Assembly: GCA_003133265.1 (NCBI GenBank)
Contig: PKWQ01000015.1
Coordinates: 1-5,194, forward strand
Reading direction: 5' to 3'
DNA length: 5,194 bases
Source of the DNA: Acetobacteraceae bacterium
Lineage (GTDB): Bacteria; Pseudomonadota; Alphaproteobacteria; Acetobacterales; Acetobacteraceae
This document shows, piece by piece, positions 1-4,889 of the stretch. The translations under genes were made by a program, and so were the position numbers. A model generated the notes under the pieces. That model was not told where the DNA came from. It was given only the letters and a program-made list of their open reading frames with translations, and did no database searches. Position 1 is the stretch's first letter. Each line of letters begins with the position of its first letter.

Positions 1-413
1 TACTTGGTGTCCCGCTGGAACCAGCATCGAGACGCTGGTCAAGGTCGAGGGACATCGCTGGGCTATCGAAGACAGCTTCGAGACCGCAAAGAACGAACTG
101 GGCCTCGACCACAACGAGACCCGTTCCTGGCATGGATGGCATCGCCACGTTTCGCTGGTGATGCTGGCCTTCGCAATGATGGCCGCGATCCGTCATCGCG
201 CGAACGCCACGACGCCCCCAAAAACAATGCGCCGAACCGCCAGACCCAAGCACCACTGATCCGCTGGTCCATCCAGGAAATCCGCCGCATCGTCGCCAGG
301 CTCGCGCAAAGACGCATCCAACCCGCCTACGTTATCGCATGGTCGCTCTGGCGACGGGCACACCAAGCCTCAGCACAACAAGCTCATATCAAACAGAAAC
401 CGCAACTGTAATG
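1..413 (+). mobile_element. Right-hand remnant of an IS701-family insertion sequence
   Basis: Only the 3' part of the element lies in the window; its left end is outside. The transposase stop codon TAA is at 409-411, and two bases later comes CTAG (414-417). IS701-family elements are known to favour YTAR-type targets and duplicate them, so the element may end at about 413 with CTAG as the duplicated target. Without the left end, neither the terminal inverted repeat nor the duplication can be confirmed. The junction lies exactly at the 3' end of repA, so the element seems to have landed without removing the initiator gene. Confidence 0.7.
2..411 (+). pseudogene. IS701-family transposase, 3' fragment with a frameshift
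   Basis: This is the C-terminal part of a DDE transposase that would cut and join the ends of its insertion sequence. Two frames together give the family pattern. The frame starting at base 2 reads the segment with VKVEGHRWAIEDSFETAKNE, then GLDHNETRSWHGWHRHVSL, a typical IS701-type region around the last catalytic glutamate. That frame stops at TGA 257-259. The family C-terminus (LIRWSIQEIRRI, then VIAWSLWRRAHQA) continues in the frame one base back and ends at TAA 409-411. The switch must lie between about 215 and 256, most simply at the C5A5 run at 215-224, where loss of one base would explain it. The N-terminal part is outside the window. I call it a pseudogene, although the run also reads as a -1 slippery heptamer (C CCA AAA), so programmed frameshifting or a sequencing error cannot be excluded. 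Confidence 0.8.
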
Positions 414-1361
414 CTAGGATGCCTGGATCCTTGAGACGGGAACAATCCGCGGTGCAATGGGCGGTCGAGAGGGGCGAAGTACCAGCCCTTTTTCGTCCAC
501 GTGAACGTCTGCCGCTGGGTAGACGGCCATCGCGACTTTCAGGTTCTCCAAAAAGCGGATCTTGAAATGGGCCAGGCGTGCATAGGCAGAGCCAAACTGG
601 CAGTACAATGCTCTCCAGGAGACAGTTCTTGGGGATGAGAGAACGTGCAGCCGGTATGCCAGCCAGCAGTAGACATCCAGGGCTGCAGAGTTGTTGCTGA
701 TCGCGCGGATAGCAGGTTCTTCGAGTGGAACCGGATGCTTTTTTAGCTGCTCGAAGAAGGTCTCGGACAGACGTGCTGTTTCAATGAACAGCGATCCTTG
801 GGGACCTGGGGCATCGTCCACAAACATGGCGGTGTCGACGATGTTCTGGTTCACCAGCCCAGCGCGGCCTGTTCCTGCCTGGACGTGGAAAGTGAGTCTG
901 CAGCGGCTGAGCCGGTCCGCCTGCTCCCGGACGTCCTTGAATGACTTTCCGCCGATTGGAATGCCGAGCCTTTGCAGCCATGCGTGCAAGGATCTGCCGA
1001 GTTCGATATCTCTGGATTGCGTGCGTAGCGCCTCAGATTGCAGATAGAGAAGGATGAGTCTGGCGCGGGAGCCGTAAGGTACTCCGACCCATTCCATCTT
1101 GGAGCCCGGCAGGTTCCGACGACCCGGTTCGATCACGAGTGTCACGCGTTCAGTGCTGACCTTCCATACCTGCTCATCGGCAAGCCGTTTGTGAGGAAGA
1201 GCTGCTTGGCACCATCCGCTATAGAGAAATCCGATACCGGTTTCTTCGTCCGACATGTAGGCAAGGGCTGCTTCGATAGCGCGTCGGTCAGCATCCGTCT
1301 CTGCTGTTTGTAGGGCTCCATGCCGGCCCAGATTTTCGATTAGGCTGTGGACGGTGCCCAC
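414..1361 (-). CDS. repA: Plasmid replication initiator RepA (RepA_C family)
   Basis: This cytoplasmic DNA-binding protein (315 aa) should bind the plasmid origin, open it and recruit host replication proteins. It matches the plasmid-encoded RepA family (Pfam RepA_C) across its length. Recognisable blocks are GFLYSGWCQAALPHKRL (residues 44-60), VTLVIEPGR (73-81), VPYGSRARLILLYLQSEALR (94-113), ELGRSLHAWLQRLGIPIGGK (120-139) and GLVNQNIVDTAMF (168-180). The start is GTG at 1361-1359, preceded at 7 bases by AAGGAA; the nearby ATG at 1377 is out of frame. The stop TAG (416-414) lies within the CTAG that abuts the insertion sequence, so the native C-terminus appears kept. The gene points away from parA, and the shared spacer carries iterons that RepA probably recognises. 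Iterons in the likely promoter area suggest autorepression, which is inference. Confidence 0.9.
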   Translation of the reverse strand: MGTVHSLIENLGRHGALQTAETDADRRAIEAALAYMSDEETGIGFLYSGWCQAALPHKRLADEQVWKVSTERVTLVIEPGRRNLPGSKMEWVGVPYGSRARLILLYLQSEALRTQSRDIELGRSLHAWLQRLGIPIGGKSFKDVREQADRLSRCRLTFHVQAGTGRAGLVNQNIVDTAMFVDDAPGPQGSLFIETARLSETFFEQLKKHPVPLEEPAIRAISNNSAALDVYCWLAYRLHVLSSPRTVSWRALYCQFGSAYARLAHFKIRFLENLKVAMAVYPAADVHVDEKGLVLRPSRPPIAPRIVPVSRIQAS

Positions 1362-1368
1362 GGTTTTG

Positions 1369-1374
1369 TTCCTT
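1369..1374 (-). promoter_or_regulatory. Ribosome binding site of repA
   Basis: AAGGAA on the minus strand ends 7 bases before the GTG at 1361. It is the main reason for choosing a GTG start, because no in-frame ATG lies nearby upstream. Confidence 0.6.
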
Positions 1375-1432
1375 CATGAGCAACTCGTTTTCTGACTTCG
1401 AGACTTTGCCTGAGTTTTGATCGTCGGCGCAA

Positions 1433-1728
1433 CTTGGACTCTTGGGACATAAACTATTAGAAAGATTATTTGTTACTCTATTAGTATAGCCTCAAGAGTC
1501 CAGGGGAGGACCCTGCTAACTCATTGATTCGTCGTTCGATGCTGTCACAACAGTCCAGGCCTTTGTCTCAGCAGTCCAGGTTTTTCGCTGGGACGGCGCC
1601 AAGCAGTGATCACTTCCCTCCCTATTCTTCGCCAAGTCTGTATCTGATGACGCGCCGAGTCGCCAGTCACAAGAGTCCAGTCGCAAATCGTCGGCGGATG
1701 ATCGGTCGGATTGTCACAAGAGCCCAGT
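1433..1728. repeat. Six-copy iteron array upstream of repA (candidate oriV)
   Basis: I read six copies of a 16-bp repeat with consensus GTCNCAAGAGTCCAGG. They are at 1433-1448 (minus, GTCCCAAGAGTCCAAG), 1489-1504 (plus, GCCTCAAGAGTCCAGG), 1544-1559 (GTCACAACAGTCCAGG), 1565-1580 (GTCTCAGCAGTCCAGG), 1666-1681 (GTCACAAGAGTCCAGT) and 1713-1728 (GTCACAAGAGCCCAGT). Only the copy nearest repA is inverted. Copies three and four start 21 bp apart, about two helical turns, which would place bound proteins on one face; other spacings are irregular. Iterons next to a rep gene are the usual RepA-binding sites that act in origin firing and copy control. I saw no convincing DnaA box, so the exact origin is inferred. 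Confidence 0.75.
1449..1490. other. AT-rich stretch between opposed iterons: possible unwinding element or repA promoter
   Basis: This 42-bp stretch is clearly richer in A and T than its surroundings and is bracketed by an inverted and a direct iteron. It could be the DNA unwinding element of the origin. It could also hold the repA promoter: on the minus strand TTGAGG within the iteron at 1489-1504 lies about 17-18 bases before an AAATAA-like hexamer, and TATACT is also present. If so, RepA bound to the iteron would block its own promoter. The promoter match is weak. Confidence 0.4.
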
Positions 1729-1761
1729 GTCAATCTTCAAGCGCTAGCATCTGGCGTTCAA

Positions 1762-1813
1762 TCAACCGTCAACCGTCAACCGTCAACCATCAACGTTGAT
1801 GGTTGACGTTGAC
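1762..1813. repeat. Heptamer array running into a perfect 28-bp palindrome upstream of parA
   Basis: Units of TCAACCG start at 1762, 1769 and 1776, followed by TCAACCA at 1783 and TCAACG at 1790. The same unit then returns on the other strand (TCAAC starting at 1799, 1806 and 1812). The junction forms a perfect 28-bp palindrome at 1781-1808, centred between 1794 and 1795. Tandem heptamers upstream of parA are known as partition sites and operators in the pTAR-type par system of Agrobacterium. By analogy this is a candidate centromere or autoregulatory operator, perhaps bound by the ParA helix-turn-helix domain. The inverted units also supply TTGAC hexamers suited to a -35 element. Confidence 0.65.
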
Positions 1814-1832
1814 TCCGGTGACGTGCGATTCT
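1803..1832 (+). promoter_or_regulatory. Possible parAB promoter
   Basis: TTGACG at 1803-1808 matches five of six -35 positions and lies in the right arm of the 28-bp palindrome. GATTCT at 1827-1832, 18 bases downstream, is a poor -10 and overlaps the 14-bp palindrome. TTGACT at 1809-1814 is an alternative -35. Whichever is used, both nearby palindromes overlap the promoter area, so repression by ParA or ParB would be easy. This is inference from position. Confidence 0.3.
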
Positions 1833-1843
1833 GACGTCAGAAC
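1828..1843. promoter_or_regulatory. Candidate parS site 1, upstream of parA
   Basis: TTCTGACGTCAGAA at 1829-1842 is a perfect 14-bp palindrome ending 25 bases before the parA start. The same 14 bases recur inside parB. Palindromes of 14-16 bp are the usual form of ParB-binding sites. It is not one of the standard chromosomal parS sequences that I remember, so assignment rests on its form, its recurrence and its location in the par locus. Confidence 0.6.
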
Positions 1844-1867
1844 TTTCAGCGAATCGGCAGATGATGC

Positions 1868-2902
1868 ATGAATGGTAGTCAATTCCGGGAAATCCGGCAG
1901 GCTCTGAGAATGAGCCAGTTCGAGCTGACGATCGAGTTGAATGCGCGAATTGGCCGAAAGTACGACAAACCCAAGATAAGTCGCTGGGAGAACGGGCGCG
2001 AGCCTGTTCCAGCCGACGTTGAAGCGGAGCTGAACAAGATGATCGCAAAGCAGCCGCCTGATGCGAGGGCGATCGTCTTGGCGAACCAGAAGGGCGGGGT
2101 TGGGAAAACGACCTCCGCCTTGAATTTGGCTTGTGCACTGACCCGGCTCGGTAAGCGCGTGCTTCTGATCGACCTGGACCCCCAGGCGACAGCGACAGCC
2201 GGCCTGCTGGCCGATCAGGCGATCGAGGTCTATCGCCAGGGCAAGACTATGGTGCAAGTGATCCTGCGTGGTACCCCACTCTCAGAGATCATTATCCCCG
2301 AGGGCCAGAAGCTGTCCGGCGGACGCTCGACGCCGTTTGATCTGGCGGCAAGCCATATCGAACTTTCGGAGACCGACAGTAAACGAGAGCCGGGTTTTGA
2401 CGTGGTCCTGCGCGAGGCCCTCCAGCCAAACCGTCAACGGTATGACTGGGTTATATTGGACGCCCCTCCCAACTTGGGGATGCTGACGTGGATGGCGCTT
2501 GCTGCGGCCGAGGAAGTGATCATCCCGGTGAGAACCGAGCCGTATGATACGATGGGCGTTGGTTTGATTCTCGGAACGATCAATAAGATACAACGGCGGC
2601 TTAACCCCGCTCTTCGCCTGACCGGAATATTGCCCACGCAATTCGATCGGCGCAAATCTGTCGATCGCGAAGTGTTGGAGCATCTCGTGGCCTCTATCGG
2701 ATCCAGGGCCCCTGTCCTCTCACCGGTCCCCAATAGTGCCGTGTTTGGCCACGCTTCCCGAGACGGGCGGATTGTCGTTGAAGCGTCTCCATCGTCGTCG
2801 GCGGCGATGGTCTACTCCAACTTGGCGAAGGCAATCGCTAACGGGACCCCCCTGCCCCGCACAGACGCGGCTTTGGTGGCGTCCGAAGCAGCGGAGGAAT
2901 GA
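1868..2902 (+). CDS. parA: ParA partition ATPase with N-terminal helix-turn-helix
   Basis: This 344-aa Walker-type ATPase drives plasmid segregation by ATP-dependent, non-specific binding to the nucleoid and by interaction with ParB at the centromere. Residues 1-60 form an XRE-like helix-turn-helix (around MSQFELTIEL and KPKISRWENG). The ATPase follows: a deviant Walker A KGGVGKTT at residues 75-82 with signature K75 and catalytic K80, the A' motif IDLDPQ at 101-106, and Walker B VILDAPP at 195-201. The long form with a DNA-binding head is typical of type Ia plasmid ParA proteins, which also repress their own operon. No strong ribosome binding site precedes the ATG at 1868, but the helix-turn-helix begins directly after it and no upstream in-frame start looks better. 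parB follows at once, in one operon. The heptamer array and 14-bp palindrome lie just upstream and are likely operators. Confidence 0.93.
   Translation: MNGSQFREIRQALRMSQFELTIELNARIGRKYDKPKISRWENGREPVPADVEAELNKMIAKQPPDARAIVLANQKGGVGKTTSALNLACALTRLGKRVLLIDLDPQATATAGLLADQAIEVYRQGKTMVQVILRGTPLSEIIIPEGQKLSGGRSTPFDLAASHIELSETDSKREPGFDVVLREALQPNRQRYDWVILDAPPNLGMLTWMALAAAEEVIIPVRTEPYDTMGVGLILGTINKIQRRLNPALRLTGILPTQFDRRKSVDREVLEHLVASIGSRAPVLSPVPNSAVFGHASRDGRIVVEASPSSSAAMVYSNLAKAIANGTPLPRTDAALVASEAAEE
2893..2897 (+). promoter_or_regulatory. Ribosome binding site deciding the parB start
   Basis: GGAGG lies inside the last codons of parA. It is 7 bases before the ATG at 2905 but only 1 base before the ATG at 2899. 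The spacing therefore favours 2905, although 2899 overlaps the parA stop as ATGA and would give two more residues. Confidence 0.65.
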
Positions 2903-2904
2903 CA

Positions 2905-3801
2905 ATGTCTGCTCGAGCGAAGAAGGGCTCTCCCATACTCAGCGCTGCAAGCGCGATGATCGACGAGGCGTCGTCCTCTCTTGTCTCGGCCGCGAGCGAA
3001 TTCAATCACACGTTCGAGGTCGACATCGAGTTGGTTCGGCCGGATCCCGACCAGCCCCGCCGTAAGATTGACCACGACGCCCTCGCGGCCTTGGCCGCGA
3101 CTCTGCGGACGGAGGGTCAGCTTCAGCCGATTCTATTGCGACCGGACTCCGCGGCGCATGGCCGATGGATCATCGTTGCGGGCGAGCGGCGCTGGCGCGC
3201 GGCAAATATGAATGGCTGGAAAAAGCTGCTCGCGATCACCCATACCGGTGACCCAGAAGTCGCATCTCTGCTTGAGAATCTCCAGCGTGTCGATCTCACG
3301 CCATTTGAAGAGGCGAGGGGGATCAACCGACTCCTGACGGAAAAGGGGTGGACCCAGGAGCAAGCTGCGCGCGTGCTCGGAAAGCCCAAGAGCGATGTAA
3401 GCGGAACCCTCCGAATCCTGACCCTGCCCGAGAGGTTTCTGGACGAAGTTCTGACGTCAGAACACCCGCCGAGCAAGAATGTCTTGGTAGAGCTTTCCCG
3501 TGTTAGTGACCCCGCCGCTCTTGCTAGGCTTGCTTTCTTGGCGCGCGAAGGAAGCTTGACGGTCAAGGCCGTCCGGGCAGCTCGCAGCGCCGGCGAGGCG
3601 GTGCTGCCTGAGCGGCCAAAATCGCGAAATGCGGCCGGAAAGGTGGTGGCAAGGTCGGGCTGGAGTGTGGTTGCCAAGGCAGTCAAGCTGGTTTCCACGC
3701 TGACTGCGGAGGCTTGGGTGATTTCTGATGAGGAGGTCCAGGCGCTGCGGTCCTTGAGAGATGCGATAGCTGCGGCGCTTGATGGTCATCCGCCACGCTA
3801 G
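2905..3801 (+). CDS. parB: ParB centromere-binding protein (CTPase-fold, ParB/Spo0J type)
   Basis: This protein should bind parS sites, spread along nearby DNA and stimulate ParA. Counting from the upstream ATG at 2899 (300 aa), the N-terminal ParB domain has VRPDPDQPRR (46-55), LRTEGQLQPILLRP (69-82) and the CTP-binding GERRWRA motif (95-101). ENLQR (126-130) and LTPFEEA (133-139) follow. A helix-turn-helix lies at about 151-172 (WTQEQAARVLGKPKSDVSGT). The C-terminal third is less conserved and probably dimerises. I prefer the start at 2905 because of the GGAGG spacing, giving 298 aa. It is translationally coupled to parA. The coding sequence itself contains the 14-bp palindrome proposed as parS, encoding Val-Leu-Thr-Ser-Glu. 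No downstream partner gene follows on this strand. Confidence 0.93.
   Translation: MSARAKKGSPILSAASAMIDEASSSLVSAASEFNHTFEVDIELVRPDPDQPRRKIDHDALAALAATLRTEGQLQPILLRPDSAAHGRWIIVAGERRWRAANMNGWKKLLAITHTGDPEVASLLENLQRVDLTPFEEARGINRLLTEKGWTQEQAARVLGKPKSDVSGTLRILTLPERFLDEVLTSEHPPSKNVLVELSRVSDPAALARLAFLAREGSLTVKAVRAARSAGEAVLPERPKSRNAAGKVVARSGWSVVAKAVKLVSTLTAEAWVISDEEVQALRSLRDAIAAALDGHPPR
3448..3463. promoter_or_regulatory. Candidate parS site 2, inside parB
   Basis: GTTCTGACGTCAGAAC is a perfect 16-bp palindrome within the parB coding sequence. It shares 15 consecutive bases with the site upstream of parA (1829-1843). A parS site inside the parB gene itself is known for Bacillus subtilis spo0J. Binding here could nucleate ParB spreading over the par operon. 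Confidence 0.6.
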
Positions 3802-3846
3802 ATAGAACCGGGAAGCTTTCGGAAACAGTGCTACGCACGTTGGCAT

Positions 3847-4197
3847 GTGATGGCCAAAAAAGAACTAAACAAGAACGTTTACAAAGCCCGGGGGCTTTCC
3901 ATGATCGTTCTGGAGAGGAGGAATTTGAGGGCCTGCTCAGGTTCGTCGGCTGGCGTTCGCGCAGTTGGCTGTTTGGGGTATCCCATCGGGTGCCCGGTTT
4001 GCGCCCAACATCGACAGATTGTAGGGCAAAAGGGAATTGTCCGGGTCATGACATGCACTTCGCTCGCTTCTCGTGCCCCGCGCTTCGGTCCTTACCGTAT
4101 GGGCGGTCGTGGCTGGCCATCGCCTGCGTTACCCGCCGCCCCGGGCATTGACCTCAGGCAGGCTGTGCCTGGCTCTTGGCGGAAGCCGGAAGATTGA
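3847..4197 (+). CDS. Doubtful hypothetical ORF
   Basis: A 116-codon open frame starts at tandem ATGs and begins with a lysine- and asparagine-rich stretch (MAKKELNKN). It has a CPVC motif at mid-length and ends proline-rich. I recognise no family. Third codon positions are about 61% G or C by hand count, against roughly 78% in a 40-codon sample of parB, so codon use does not support it well. No ribosome binding site precedes it, and another open frame (3828-4151) overlaps it. It may be spurious, a decayed gene or a recently acquired one. Confidence 0.15.
   Translation: MMAKKELNKNVYKARGLSMIVLERRNLRACSGSSAGVRAVGCLGYPIGCPVCAQHRQIVGQKGIVRVMTCTSLASRAPRFGPYRMGGRGWPSPALPAAPGIDLRQAVPGSWRKPED
3883..3898. 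terminator. Hairpin downstream of parB, weak terminator candidate
   Basis: AAAGCC and GGCTTT flank a CGGG loop (6 bp plus tetraloop), 82 bases after the parB stop. Only three T residues end the stem on the plus strand, so it is a poor intrinsic terminator. It is the best stem I see downstream of the par operon. Confidence 0.25.
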
Positions 4198-4320
4198 GGG
4201 GACATGAAGTCTTGCGCATGAGCGCATCTCCGTCACCAGTTAACCGGGACGCCCGAAACGGCGAAACTGGCGGGCAGGGCAGGACGGCGGCGCTCGCTTT
4301 AAGGGCATCTGGTGTTGTTC

Positions 4321-4635
4321 TCAAAAACCCAACTTCGTCAATAGCTTGGTGATATCACGGGCCATGTGAACGATTCGGACGATCCTCGGCGGGTCCGTGT
4401 CGCCGGTATAGACGAGGATGTAGGGATAGCGTTGGATCGACCAAAACCGATAGCGCTCGGGCGCCAATTCCAGTCGCCGAACGCCGATCGCAGGATTGAT
4501 GCCGATCCGCCGGGCCGCCACTTCGACCGCGTCATTCAACCCTCGCGCCGATGCCAAGCTGTCAGCACCGATCCAGCGAATCGCATCCCGTAGCTCGGCT
4601 CGTGCCTTCCGGGTCAGGACGGCTGGGCCGCTCAC
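4321..4635 (-). CDS. ParE/RelE-superfamily toxin of a type II toxin-antitoxin pair
   Basis: This 104-aa protein fits the ParE-like toxins: an N-terminal helix LTRKARAELRDAIRWI (7-22), then NPAIGVRRL (47-55), the strand pair YRFWSIQRYPYILVY (62-76), and the C-terminal RIVRIVHMARD (84-94). Known ParE toxins poison DNA gyrase, while RelE toxins cut mRNA on the ribosome. The YPYxLxY and HxxRD pattern favours ParE, but the target cannot be read from sequence. The start is GTG at 4635-4633, which overlaps the antitoxin TGA by four bases (GTGA). The best purine-rich stretch lies too far upstream (about 18 bases), so translation is probably coupled to the antitoxin. On a plasmid the pair would act in post-segregational killing. 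Confidence 0.88.
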   Translation of the reverse strand: MSGPAVLTRKARAELRDAIRWIGADSLASARGLNDAVEVAARRIGINPAIGVRRLELAPERYRFWSIQRYPYILVYTGDTDPPRIVRIVHMARDITKLLTKLGF

Positions 4636-4889
4636 GACCCGGTGCGGGCCATCTCCTCAATGAGCGCTTCGACGTCGCGCTTCACCTCGTCGATCGTGAG
4701 AAAGCCCTCCCGTTCGCTCTCAGCCTCGGCCTCTTCGAGGGAAGCGACAAACACCGCCCGTTCGGCCTCTGTGCGCTGCAGTAGGCTCACAGCGACACGC
4801 ACGAGCTCGGAGACGTCATGGTAGCGACCATTCGCCACGGCCTCATTGGCGAAGTGCTCCAGTTCGGGGGGGAGGGTTACTGCGTTCAT
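4632..4889 (-). CDS. ParD-like ribbon-helix-helix antitoxin
   Basis: This 85-aa protein precedes the toxin in the usual order for parDE. Residues 3-40 form a ribbon-helix-helix: the strand AVTLPPEL, then helices around ELEHFANEAVANGRYHDVSE and LVRVAVSLLQRTEAE. Such domains bind an operator over their own promoter. The acidic C-terminal part (SLEEAEAESEREGFLTIDEV, then RRDVEAL-like KRDVEALIEE) is likely the flexible tail that wraps the toxin. ATG at 4889-4887 is chosen because the RHH strand begins right after it; no strong ribosome binding site is visible. A G7 run (C7 in the coding strand, 4866-4872) encodes part of LPPE. Confidence 0.87.
   Translation of the reverse strand: MNAVTLPPELEHFANEAVANGRYHDVSELVRVAVSLLQRTEAERAVFVASLEEAEAESEREGFLTIDEVKRDVEALIEEMARTGS

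Larger units (their letters stand above)
3802..4320. other. 519-bp spacer between parB and the toxin gene, no convincing gene
   Basis: No recognisable protein is encoded here. Two overlapping plus-strand frames stay open (3828-4151 and 3847-4197), but neither has a ribosome binding site or a family motif. Short hairpins are present: 3883-3898, CAGGCA/TGCCTG at 4155-4171, and TGCGC-ATGA-GCGCA at 4213-4226. The region could hold a structured RNA, a mobilisation site or decayed coding sequence; I cannot choose. I saw no match to the oriT nick sequences I know. Confidence 0.4.

Noticed and set aside
4..255. Plus-strand frame open from 4 as a separate arginine-rich protein
   Set aside because: Before about 215 this frame is out of register with the transposase, whose family motifs are read in the neighbouring frame. 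Only the part after the frameshift is real transposase sequence.
691..1313. Plus-strand open frames opposite repA
   Set aside because: They are antisense to a well-supported RepA, show no family motif and have no ribosome binding site.
1605..1614. AGTGATCACT palindrome inside the origin region
   Set aside because: A single 10-bp palindrome with no second copy noted; too short to support a function.
1762..1813. CRISPR-like or simple tandem repeat
   Set aside because: The units are 7 bp without spacers and invert into a palindrome, so they fit a protein-binding site and not a CRISPR array.
1362..1867. DnaA boxes in the candidate origin
   Set aside because: I looked for TTATCCACA-like sequences on both strands and saw no convincing one.
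1776..2257. Minus-strand open frames over the control region and the start of parA
   Set aside because: They run through the repeats and the parA coding strand's complement, with low-complexity sequence and no motif. They are shadows of parA.
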